A DNA stretch of 10,079 nt from Clostridiales bacterium UBA1446 (lineage in GTDB: Bacteria; Bacillota; Clostridia; Oscillospirales; Oscillospiraceae). The stretch spans positions 565-10,643 of the forward strand of contig DCTG01000194.1 in assembly GCA_002329245.1 (NCBI GenBank), written 5' to 3'. The notes beneath the pieces are model-generated. The model was given only the letters and a program-made list of their open reading frames with translations, was not told the origin of the DNA and made no database searches. The position numbers were made by a program, and so were the translations under genes. Positions 1 through 6,985 of the stretch are shown here, piece after piece; positions within the stretch are counted from its first letter, which is position 1, and every line of letters starts with the position of its first letter.

Positions 1-65
1 CCCGGCGGTCGGTTTATTGCCGGAAATCCGCGTCTGCTGGCTTCGGGGAGGTTTTTTTATGCGTG

Positions 66-127
66 CAGGGCAATCTCCGCCGGTTTCATCCGGAAAAAGG
101 AATCGCCGGAACATACGGGATTGCCTG
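66..127 (+). promoter_or_regulatory. Structured 5' leader of tupA (candidate cis-regulatory RNA)
   Basis: Seen: the segment 66-79 (CAGGGCAATC, then T, then CCG) pairs with 116-127 (CGG, then GATTGCCTG), giving about 12 base pairs interrupted by two single-base bulges. Inside it, GCCGG at 79-83 and TCCGG at 89-93 can form alternative hairpins with each other or with CCGGA at 106-110. The block ends about 30 nt before the tupA ribosome binding site. It could be a ligand- or protein-responsive leader, which would fit a metal-oxyanion transporter. I could not match it to the Moco/Tuco riboswitch: its hallmark conserved strings are not evident. The structure is visible; the function is inference. 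Confidence 0.35.
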
Positions 128-174
128 TATCTGTTCCGAGATTAATACTTTTGCAACTGGAGGAAAAAACAGGA

Positions 175-1089
175 ATGAAAAAAGCACTGACGTTTTTAAT
201 GGCGGCACTTTTAGCGCTGCCGATGTTTGCCGGATGCGCCGACACGGCCAATACTCCCCCCGCGTCGGAATCCCCGGCACAGACCGCTCCTTCCGCCCCG
301 CCTGCCGGCGGAGAACAGCAGGAGCCAGCCCAGCCGAAGGGCGTTCTGATGATGGCAACGACGACAAGCACCGACAACACCGGCCTGCTTGATTATTTAG
401 CTCCCCTGTTCTTAGCGGACACCGGCTGGGAGCTTCAGTGGACTTCCGTAGGCACCGGCGAGGCACTGCAGCTTGGCATGGACGGCGAGGTTGACGTCGT
501 TTTGGTTCATGCGAAAGCAAAAGAAGAGCAGTTTGTCGCCGACGGGTTCGGCGTGGAGCGTTTCCAGGTTATGTACAACGACTTTGTAATCATCGGTCCC
601 AAGGACGGACCGATCGCCTACACGCAGGACATCGAATCCGTATTCAAGCAGATTGTTGACGAGTCTCTTGTGTTTGTTTCCCGAGGCGACGATTCCGGAA
701 CGCATACGAAAGAGCTCTCGGTCTGGAAAGCGCTTGGCATTGATCCGGAGAGCAACCCGAATTATATATCGGCAGGCGCCGGCATGAGCGACACCATTCT
801 CATGGCGGACGAGAAGCAGGGCTACGCTCTCTCCGACCGCGGCACCTGGCTTTCGACAAAGAAAAACGCGCAGTTGGACGTAACGTCGGAAATCATCTGC
901 GAGGGCGATGCGAACCTGCTGAACCAGTACGGCGTAATCGCGGTCAACCCCGAGAAATATCCCCAGGTGAACAACGAAGCAGCCAATGCTTTCATCGAGT
1001 GGATCTGCTCGGACAAGGTGCAGGAGCAGATTGCGCAGTTCGGCGTCGCGGAATACGGACAATCCCTCTTTACACCGAACGCCGAGTAA
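175..1089 (+). CDS. tupA: Tungstate-type ABC transporter substrate-binding lipoprotein (TupA-like)
   Basis: This extracytoplasmic lipoprotein captures an oxyanion, most likely tungstate, and hands it to the TupB/TupC importer. The 304-residue product starts with a KK-type signal peptide and a lipobox MFAGC with Cys21, followed by a Pro/Ala/Glu/Ser-rich linker to about residue 55. The binding domain then shows family hallmarks: TTTSTDN (62-68), SVGTGEAL (91-98), DVVLVHAKAKE (107-117), SRGDDSGTH (169-177) and the YALSDRGTWL block near 217. The TTTS and DSGTH segments are the oxyanion-contacting loops of the TupA/WtpA-like group. The ATG at 175 has GGAGG at 159-163, an 11-nt spacing. The frame stays open upstream to position 1, but the signal peptide fixes this start. 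Seven bases after the stop is a hairpin with a T-run, then tupB. TupA is favoured over ModA because the partners are TupB/TupC-like; molybdate as an additional ligand cannot be excluded. Confidence 0.9.
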   Translation: MKKALTFLMAALLALPMFAGCADTANTPPASESPAQTAPSAPPAGGEQQEPAQPKGVLMMATTTSTDNTGLLDYLAPLFLADTGWELQWTSVGTGEALQLGMDGEVDVVLVHAKAKEEQFVADGFGVERFQVMYNDFVIIGPKDGPIAYTQDIESVFKQIVDESLVFVSRGDDSGTHTKELSVWKALGIDPESNPNYISAGAGMSDTILMADEKQGYALSDRGTWLSTKKNAQLDVTSEIICEGDANLLNQYGVIAVNPEKYPQVNNEAANAFIEWICSDKVQEQIAQFGVAEYGQSLFTPNAE

Positions 1090-1098
1090 CGGCTGAGG

Positions 1099-1130
1099 GG
1101 CGCGGCCGGCTTTTTGGCCGCGCCTTTTTT
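1099..1130 (+). terminator. Intrinsic terminator/attenuator between tupA and tupB
   Basis: GGCGCGGCC (1099-1107) and GGCCGCGCC (1116-1124) form a perfect 9-bp GC stem around an 8-nt loop, directly followed by six T residues (1125-1130). This is a canonical rho-independent terminator shape. Because tupB starts 26 nt later on the same strand, it probably acts as a partial terminator that leaves more tupA mRNA than tupBC mRNA. That stoichiometry is common in importers with an abundant binding protein. It would also stabilise the 3' end of a monocistronic tupA transcript. Confidence 0.85.
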
Positions 1131-1156
1131 CTCCCTAGCATACTGGAGGTATCATC

Positions 1157-1831
1157 TTGTTTTCAGAGTTTTTTCTGCAATTGGGAACGCTTGACTCCGT
1201 CCGGGTTACGCTCATCATGTCATGCGCGTCCACGGCCATTTCCTCTATCCTTGGAATCGCCGCGGGCATCTGGCTTGAACGGCACAATTTCCCCGGGAAG
1301 GGGATTGTGGTTCGCCTGAATCGGACGTTGATGGGTGTGCCGCCCGTCGTCGTCGGCCTTATTACCTATATGCTGCTGATGCGCCGCGGTCCGCTCGGGT
1401 TTTTAAACTGGCTCTTTACCATTGAGGGCATGGTACTCGCGCAGGTCATCATCATTACCCCGATTATCTGCGGACTGGTTCATACCCATGCCGCCCGGAT
1501 CGCGCCCGCCGTCCGGATATTTGCGAAGAATATGGGCGCGAGCCGCAGACAAACGGACCGTCTTCTCCTGAAAGAACTGAGAAACGAACTCTATTTTGCT
1601 GTCGTCACCGGTTTTGGCCGCTCCATCAGCGAAGTCGGCGCCGTGCTGATGGTCGGCGGAAATATTAAAAACAGCACGCGAACCATGACGACGGCCATCG
1701 CCACGCTGAAGAGCGCGGGAATCTTTACGGACGGAATTTTTTTGGGCGTCGCTTTGCTTGTCATAGCCTTTCTTCTGCAGACTGTGGCGGATTCTCTCCG
1801 CAGGGAGGCGTCGTACGATGAAAATTATTGA
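1157..1831 (+). CDS. tupB: Tungstate-type ABC transporter permease (TupB-like)
   Basis: This is the integral-membrane subunit of the tungstate importer. The 224-residue protein has the BPD_transp_1 fold with about five hydrophobic segments: roughly 15-40, 55-75, 90-105, 135-160 and 190-210. The cytoplasmic EAA-type coupling region is NMGASRRQTDRLLLKEL, followed by the GFGRSISEVGAVLMVGGN stretch that is highly characteristic of TupB/WtpB-like permeases. The start is TTG at 1157, preceded by GGAGG at 1145-1149 with a 7-nt spacing; no ATG fits the ribosome binding site. The stop TGA lies 14 nt inside tupC, so translation of the two is probably coupled. The upstream hairpin likely lowers its expression relative to tupA. 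Confidence 0.9.
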   Translation: MFSEFFLQLGTLDSVRVTLIMSCASTAISSILGIAAGIWLERHNFPGKGIVVRLNRTLMGVPPVVVGLITYMLLMRRGPLGFLNWLFTIEGMVLAQVIIITPIICGLVHTHAARIAPAVRIFAKNMGASRRQTDRLLLKELRNELYFAVVTGFGRSISEVGAVLMVGGNIKNSTRTMTTAIATLKSAGIFTDGIFLGVALLVIAFLLQTVADSLRREASYDENY

Positions 1832-2501
1832 GCTGGCCAGAAACTTCGACGCGCTTCAAATCGACGTGCGCGATTATACGTTTGAAGAGGGGCTGATACA
1901 CGGCCTGATCGGACCGAACGGCTGCGGGAAAACGACGCTTGGCAAGCTCATCATGGGGACGCTCGCCGCGCAGAGCAGAAAAATTGATTTTAACGGTTTG
2001 GACGAACGGGACCTCACAATGGTCAGCCAAAATCCATATATGCTGCACGACAGCGTATACCAGAACCTCGTGTTTCCGCTGAAGATTCGGGGCATTGTCC
2101 CGGATCAGGAGGAGGTCGAGCGGCTGCTGCGCTTATGCGGACTGCAGGATAAGAAAAAGGAAAACGCCCGCAGTCTTTCCATGGGCCAGAAGCAAAAGCT
2201 CTCCATCGCCCGCGCCTTCATTTTTAAGCCCAAGCTCATCATAATGGACGAGAATCTGTCCAATCTTGACCCGGACAGCGTCGAGCTGTTTGAAGCGGAA
2301 ATTCTTCGGATGCAGAAAGAAACGCCCGCGACCTGGATTATTATCAGTCACCAGATCGCGCATATCCGCAGGTTATGCGATAAAATTCATTTTATGGCGA
2401 AGGGCAGAATTCAGGTATCGGGCTCCTTGGAAAAGGTGTTCGGCGAGCAGGAGGTCCCGGAATTACGTCGCTATATCGCGCGAGAAACCCTGCGGTTCTG
2501 A
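1818..2501 (+). CDS. tupC: Tungstate-type ABC transporter ATP-binding protein (TupC-like)
   Basis: This cytoplasmic ATPase powers TupB. In 227 residues it shows Walker A GPNGCGKTT (32-40), the Q-loop Q71, a variant signature LSMGQ (120-124, instead of LSGGQ), Walker B LIIMDE (140-145), the D-loop SNLD (148-151) and the switch His178. After Walker B the usual DEPTS reads DENLS. The protein is short, with no C-terminal regulatory domain, as expected for TupC. The ATG at 1818 has AGGGAGG at 1802-1808 and overlaps the tupB end. Its last 39 nt overlap, antisense, the end of the flavoprotein gene on the other strand, and no terminator hairpin is visible right after the stop. The specificity is inferred from the tupA and tupB neighbours. 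Confidence 0.9.
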   Translation: MKIIELARNFDALQIDVRDYTFEEGLIHGLIGPNGCGKTTLGKLIMGTLAAQSRKIDFNGLDERDLTMVSQNPYMLHDSVYQNLVFPLKIRGIVPDQEEVERLLRLCGLQDKKKENARSLSMGQKQKLSIARAFIFKPKLIIMDENLSNLDPDSVELFEAEILRMQKETPATWIIISHQIAHIRRLCDKIHFMAKGRIQVSGSLEKVFGEQEVPELRRYIARETLRF

Positions 2502-3572
2502 CCCGGACGGGATGGGATCTTTCCTCCCGCAAAGGGCGCCGGAATACCCGTCTTTGGTTTTCGTGAGCGGGCACGCTTTCGGACAGGCGATGCAAAAAAT
2601 GCCGCTGCCGCCGTATTTTTTCAGGTTTTCGACTTCCTCTCCCCGCGCAAAGCGCGCAAAGCCGCTCTGTGCGAAAGCGGCGGCCTGCCGTCCCGTTTGG
2701 AACGCTTCCACCGTTACGTCGTCGACAAGGTCATGGACATAACAGGCGTTGCCGCAGAGAAACAGCCACTCCGGCAGAGCGCCCCCGTTCGAGGCTTCCT
2801 CCGAAAGCTCCCGCTCCGGTATCAGGCCGACGGATGTAATCAGCGTATCGCAGGCCAGAAAATGCTCCCGTCCGTTTTCAAGGTCCCGCACGGTTACGCC
2901 GGATATCCGTCCGATCCCATGAATCCGGCTGACCGTGCACCGCGTTTTCAGCGGAATCCGATATGCGTCAAGGCATTGGATTTTATTGCGTGCAAGCCCG
3001 CCGCAAACCGCCTCCTTTTCGATCACCGCCAAAACGTTTTTGCCCATCTGCGTAAGCTGCCGCGCCATAATCATGCCGACGTCTCCGGAACCAAGAATGA
3101 CAAACTGATTCCCGATGTCATATCCGCCAAGGTTTATCATTTTCTGCGCCATGCCGGCCGAAAAAATACCGGAAGGGCGCGTACCGGAAACCGAAAGCGC
3201 GCCGATCGGCCTCTCCCGGCAGCCGGATGCGAGAATGACCGCCTTTGCCCGCACCGCAAGCAGGCCGCAGGAGGGACCGCTGAGGAGAGCGGAGCCGTCT
3301 TCGCGCAAATGGACGACGGTTGTGCCGGTCAGCACGTCCACCCCGGAATTTTTAATCTCCTCTTTGAATCGCGCGGCATATTCTACCCCCGTCAGTTCCT
3401 CGCCGTAGTAGATCAGTCCGAAACCGGTGTGAACGCATTGGTTTAAAATACCGCCAAGGGTGTCGAGGCGTTCCGTCAACAGGACGCGTTCGGCGCCCGC
3501 TTTTTTTGCGCCCAACGCCGCGGCCATGCCCGCCGGCCCGCCGCCGATGACAAGGATATCATAGGCTGTCAT
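2463..3572 (-). CDS. NAD(P)/FAD-dependent oxidoreductase, GlpB/HcnB-like, with C-terminal DUF1667-like Cys motif
   Basis: This is a predicted flavoprotein that moves electrons between a pyridine nucleotide or acceptor and a partner dehydrogenase. In 369 residues: an N-terminal FAD fold GGGPAG (10-15), LGGILNQCVHTGFG (about 39-52), ASGCRERP (115-122), a second nucleotide fold LGSGDVG (160-166), SVGLIPE (247-253) and a C-terminal FAD segment around CGNACYVHDLVDDVT. The order matches the oxidoreductase that pairs with GlpA-like proteins, and also HcnB-type subunits. The usual tail is replaced by C327-x2-C-P-x2-C334-x13-C348, which resembles the metal-binding head of DUF1667, normally a separate protein. 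The ATG at 3572 is chosen; a GTG at 3581 lacks a ribosome binding site. It overlaps the upstream gene by 14 nt, so the two are coupled. The substrate is unknown; without a glpK neighbour, a glycerol-3-phosphate role is only a possibility. Confidence 0.8.
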   Translation of the reverse strand: MTAYDILVIGGGPAGMAAALGAKKAGAERVLLTERLDTLGGILNQCVHTGFGLIYYGEELTGVEYAARFKEEIKNSGVDVLTGTTVVHLREDGSALLSGPSCGLLAVRAKAVILASGCRERPIGALSVSGTRPSGIFSAGMAQKMINLGGYDIGNQFVILGSGDVGMIMARQLTQMGKNVLAVIEKEAVCGGLARNKIQCLDAYRIPLKTRCTVSRIHGIGRISGVTVRDLENGREHFLACDTLITSVGLIPERELSEEASNGGALPEWLFLCGNACYVHDLVDDVTVEAFQTGRQAAAFAQSGFARFARGEEVENLKKYGGSGIFCIACPKACPLTKTKDGYSGALCGRKDPIPSGSEPQGFSRDIAT

Positions 3573-5055
3573 GGATTCCACCGCCGATCAGATAGGAGCC
3601 CGGGCCGTCTTTTTGGACGGAGGAAGGCGGTATACCGCGTTCCCGGGCGATGATTTCGATGATTTTCTGCGTGCAGTACGATCCCTGGCAGCGCCCGGAG
3701 CAAGCGCCGGTCCGGCGTTTGACGCCGTCCACCGTCACGGCGCCGGGAAAACGCCGGATGCTGTCAACGATCTCGCCCTCGGTAACCTTGCGGCACCGGC
3801 AGACAATCCTGCCGTAAGCCGGGTTTTCGGCAGCGAGTTTGGCCGCTTCCTCCGGAGAAAGCGTGTTCAGCCTGAGCGGCATGGCGCGCATCGGGTTGAA
3901 GGTTTCCTTCGGCTCGGCATGCAGCAGGAGGGAAATTCTTTCCGCCGCATACTCCCCAAGCGCGGCGGCGCAGGTTAAGCCCGGCGTTTTTATCCCGACA
4001 AAGCTTAAAAATCCAGGAGCTTCGCCGGATTCATGGACGGTAAAATCGGAGATGCTCTCCTCCTGCGTCACATACGTTCCGCTTTCCGCGTCATATGCAA
4101 CCCGGAACGGATTGGGGCGAACGGCGCCGAAGGAACGGATTACATGTTCCATGGGAAGATCCGGGATTACGCGGGGCACCAGAGCGGCCAGTTCCTTAAG
4201 CCCCTCCCGGGATACCGCAAACGCTTCCAAACCGCTTGCGGAGACCTTCGTAGGCCCAAGCAAAATATTGCCGTCCACGGTCGGAACAAGCGTAAGCCCC
4301 TTCTCCTTTTCTTCCGGCTCATGGAAAATGACATGACGAATCATGCCTCCGGCTTTTGTATCCAGGACATAATAGTCTCCCGCTTCGGGAAAAATCCGGA
4401 CACACGGCTTCTGAACCGCCTCGAGGATCCGGTCGGCAGAAAGGCCGGCGCAGTTTACAACGGCGCGCGCAAAAAACTCCTGGTCGTCCGAGGTTATCAC
4501 GTATCCGTTTTCGGTGCGCCGGATGCCGGTCACCTTTGTATTCAGCAGCAGTTCCGCGCCGTTTGCCACGGCGTTTTCGGCGGCGGCAATTCCCAGTTCC
4601 CAGGGGATGACAGTCCCCGCCTCGGGCGCAAGAAGGGCCGCGCGGACAGCGGGGTGAAGATGCGGCTCCAGCTCCAGCACCTCTCTTTGGGAAAGCAGCT
4701 TTAGACCCCGCACCCCGTTTTCGAGTCCCTGGTCATATTTTCTCCGAAGCGCTTTCTCGCCTTTGGGGCCAAAGCAGATCATAATCGAGCCGCAGGCGGA
4801 ATACCGCACCCCGAGCTCTTCGCAAAGCTGCGAAAAACTCTGCGCGGCCCGGACGCACATGCGGCTTTTTCGCGTTCCCGGTTTTGTGTCACAGCCGCTG
4901 TATACAATGGCGGTGTTCGCCCGGGTGATTCCGGTGCAAAGGTCTTCCCTTGCTTCCAAAACCGCCGTTTTCAAGCGATATTTCGTCAGGCTTCGGGCGG
5001 AAAACGAGCCAAGCAGTCCGCCTCCGATTACAATTACGTCAAAGCGTTTCCTCAT
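3559..5055 (-). CDS. GlpA-like FAD-dependent dehydrogenase with C-terminal BFD-type [2Fe-2S] domain
   Basis: The 498-residue product has an N-terminal DAO-type FAD domain with GGGLLGS (11-17), a second ADP-ribose-side element around VVNCAGLSAD and a closing FVGIKTPGLTCAAALG segment. A BFD-like domain follows with CRC (419-421) and RRTGACSGRCQGSYC, giving C452, C456 and C461; C419, C421, C456 and C461 are the expected [2Fe-2S] ligands. The layout is that of anaerobic glycerol-3-phosphate dehydrogenase subunit GlpA and of related clostridial DAO-BFD proteins. The true substrate could equally be another hydroxy or amino acid. The start is uncertain: ATG at 5055 gives the usual MxxxFDVIVIGGG beginning, while TTG at 5064 would overlap the preceding stop by 4 nt. 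Either way it is coupled to the MoeA-PBP gene upstream and to the GlpB-like gene downstream. It probably forms a complex with the latter. Confidence 0.8.
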   Translation of the reverse strand: MRKRFDVIVIGGGLLGSFSARSLTKYRLKTAVLEAREDLCTGITRANTAIVYSGCDTKPGTRKSRMCVRAAQSFSQLCEELGVRYSACGSIMICFGPKGEKALRRKYDQGLENGVRGLKLLSQREVLELEPHLHPAVRAALLAPEAGTVIPWELGIAAAENAVANGAELLLNTKVTGIRRTENGYVITSDDQEFFARAVVNCAGLSADRILEAVQKPCVRIFPEAGDYYVLDTKAGGMIRHVIFHEPEEKEKGLTLVPTVDGNILLGPTKVSASGLEAFAVSREGLKELAALVPRVIPDLPMEHVIRSFGAVRPNPFRVAYDAESGTYVTQEESISDFTVHESGEAPGFLSFVGIKTPGLTCAAALGEYAAERISLLLHAEPKETFNPMRAMPLRLNTLSPEEAAKLAAENPAYGRIVCRCRKVTEGEIVDSIRRFPGAVTVDGVKRRTGACSGRCQGSYCTQKIIEIIARERGIPPSSVQKDGPGSYLIGGGIHDSL

Positions 5056-5060
5056 ACTGC

Positions 5061-6968
5061 TCAAAATCTCTCTCGGACGGAACCGGGGTTTTCCAGAATA
5101 TATCCTCCAAGGCGCTCAAGCCGGGCGGCAAATTCGGAACTTTGCAGGGTCTGGAGCAATTGTTGCACCAGCTCGGTATCCCAGGCAAAATCGGGAATCA
5201 GAAGATCATACTGCTCGTCGCAGACAGGAAGGAACGTCAGGTCATACATCCGCGCGGCGGAATAAATTCCGAGGCCTGCGTCCGCCGAGCCGGAAGCGAT
5301 CAAAGCGGCGACGGAGGTATGCGTATACTCTTCATGCTCGTATCCGTAAATTGCTTTGGTGTCGACTCCCTCTTTCCTGCAAAGGTAATCGAACAGCACG
5401 CGCGTCCCGGAACCCTTCTGCCGGTTGACATACCGGATGTTTGGCCTGATCAGGTCTTTCAGCCCCTCGATATGCAGGGGGTTGCCTTTTGCGAGGATAA
5501 ACCCCTGCGAACGCTTCACGCATTCGACCAAACGCACCCCCCCGTTGGGGAAGTATTTTTTCACAAACGAACTGTTGTAGCTTCCGGTGTCCTCGTCCAA
5601 AAGGTGGGTGCCCGCCGCGTGCGCCTCGCCGCGGCGCACCGCAAGGATTCCGCCTAGGCTTCCTACATGGGAAGAGGTCATGGAACATCCCCCTGCGGTC
5701 CTGCGCATAATGTCGGACAGCTCGTCCAAAAGCGGATCATGGCTCCCGATCATCACAAGATTCCGCTTCAATTCGGAAAGCGGGCGCAAAAGCCTGACCT
5801 TTACGGCCGCGCCGCTGCAATGCCCCTCAAGTCCCTGGGGCACCTCCAAAATACCGTCGGCTTTCATAAAGGAACTGACAACGCCGCTGCCCCGGTTTAA
5901 GGGAGAGGCAATCAGACGCCCTTCCACATATCCGAGACGGACCCGGACAAATTCCTGATACTTCAACGAAGAAACCACGGCTTTCGAGAGCACGGCGTCC
6001 GCGCATGGCGCGCTTTTCACTTTTTTCCTCGTCAGCCGTTCGACAATCGGTTTTAAAATCTCTTCGACGACGATAATCCCTGATACGGGGTAACCGGGAA
6101 CACCAAGTATCGGCTTTTTGCCCCGAAGCCCCAATATGGCGGGCTTGCCGGGTTTGATTGCCAATCCGTGGTACAAGACTTCGCCGACTTCGCCGATCGC
6201 CTGCGTACTGTAATCCTCGCGTCCGGCCGAAGAGCCAGCGTTTAAAATCACGGCGTCGCATTTCTCCAATGCGGTGCCGATCACGTCTTTTATGCGCGAC
6301 AGGTCGTCTTTGACGATCGGGAAAGTAATCGTCTCCGCGCCCCAGTCCCGAAGCATCGCGGTGAAAATATAGGAGTTGAACTCCAAGATTTCTCCCGTAT
6401 CGGGAGCTTCGGTGGGCGGTATGATTTCGTCTCCTGTCGGTATAATTCCGATAAGCGGTTTTTTGACTACGGACACCTCTAGAACGCCGCCGGCAATCAA
6501 AGCGCCAATAGCGGCCGGCGTGATCTCGGAATAGGACGGCAGAAGCATTTCGCCGGCGCAGATATCCTCGCCAATCTGGCGGATGTGCTGCCAGGGGGCG
6601 CTGGCATGATACAGCGTGACGCCGGTTTCGTTTTCCACGACATCCTCGATCATGATAACGGCGTCGCAGCCCTCCGGAAGGGGATCGCCCGTATCGACGG
6701 GCACATACTGTTCCCGCGTGAGAAAGACGGGGGTGGTTTCCCCGGCGCCGTAGGTCAGGCGGGCGTCAAGCGCAATGCCGTCCATCGCGCACGCATTGTA
6801 ATGCGGCGCGTTGATGCGGGCGTATACCGGCCCGGATGTAATTCTGCCCGCCGCGTTCTGAACCGGAATGGTTTCACACGCGGGAGCAAGTCCGTTTTCC
6901 GCAAGCCGCTGCAGATACGCTTCTCTCGCCGTTTCAAGCGGCACATTCGTAAGATACTCAAATGGCAT
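5061..6968 (-). CDS. MoeA-type molybdopterin molybdenumtransferase fused to PBP-like (LysR-type) oxyanion-binding domain
   Basis: This two-domain protein has 635 residues. Residues 1-400 are MoeA, which inserts molybdate or tungstate into adenylylated molybdopterin. The motifs visible are NACAMDG (58-64), DTGDPLPEGCDAVIM (92-106), PTGDEI (177-182), NAGSSAGREDYS (243-254) and PGYPVSG (291-297), so the conserved Asp, Thr and GDE positions are kept. From about 404 to 635 is a PBP-like domain (PF12727 type): SSHVGSLGG (432-440), AAGTHLLDEDTG (451-462), RQKGSGTR (516-523) and SADAGLGIY (561-569). In other proteins this domain binds molybdate-like ligands or sits on LysR/ModE-type DNA-binding domains; none is present here. 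The ATG at 6968 has AAGGAG at 6976-6981, a 7-nt spacing. It lies 17 nt after the other moeA and touches the GlpA-like gene. It may discriminate tungstate from molybdate; that is inference. Confidence 0.9.
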   Translation of the reverse strand: MPFEYLTNVPLETAREAYLQRLAENGLAPACETIPVQNAAGRITSGPVYARINAPHYNACAMDGIALDARLTYGAGETTPVFLTREQYVPVDTGDPLPEGCDAVIMIEDVVENETGVTLYHASAPWQHIRQIGEDICAGEMLLPSYSEITPAAIGALIAGGVLEVSVVKKPLIGIIPTGDEIIPPTEAPDTGEILEFNSYIFTAMLRDWGAETITFPIVKDDLSRIKDVIGTALEKCDAVILNAGSSAGREDYSTQAIGEVGEVLYHGLAIKPGKPAILGLRGKKPILGVPGYPVSGIIVVEEILKPIVERLTRKKVKSAPCADAVLSKAVVSSLKYQEFVRVRLGYVEGRLIASPLNRGSGVVSSFMKADGILEVPQGLEGHCSGAAVKVRLLRPLSELKRNLVMIGSHDPLLDELSDIMRRTAGGCSMTSSHVGSLGGILAVRRGEAHAAGTHLLDEDTGSYNSSFVKKYFPNGGVRLVECVKRSQGFILAKGNPLHIEGLKDLIRPNIRYVNRQKGSGTRVLFDYLCRKEGVDTKAIYGYEHEEYTHTSVAALIASGSADAGLGIYSAARMYDLTFLPVCDEQYDLLIPDFAWDTELVQQLLQTLQSSEFAARLERLGGYILENPGSVRERF

Positions 6969-6985
6969 GGTCTATCTCCTTCGTA

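Noticed and set aside
19..58. Terminator of an upstream gene (GCCGG/CTGGC hairpin, then seven T residues).
   Set aside because: The stem is short, includes a G-T pair, and lies 10 nt away from the T-run.
1..127. Moco/Tuco riboswitch upstream of tupA.
   Set aside because: The conserved strings expected for that motif (GCCTCC-like and CTCCCGT...GGAAAGG-like blocks in order) are not present; only general stem structure and a weak CTCC...GGAAAAAGG likeness were seen.
1..174. Reading frame open from position 1 into tupA, as if tupA were the tail of a longer or fused protein.
   Set aside because: The translated stretch has no protein-like pattern, and a good ribosome binding site plus a complete lipoprotein signal peptide fix the start at 175.
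2463..2470. Frameshift that cut off a full DUF1667 domain.
   Set aside because: The sequence beyond the stop is the antisense of tupC in all frames and shows no DUF1667-like continuation.
2644..2663. Direct repeat of GCGCAAAGC.
   Set aside because: Only two units, inside a coding region, encoding a short FAR-FAR stretch; no sign of a mobile or regulatory repeat.
2697..3446. Long + strand reading frames at 2697-3446, 4033-4704 and 4950-5657.
   Set aside because: They run antisense to well-conserved flavoprotein and MoeA genes, have no recognisable domains, and result from GC-rich codon bias.
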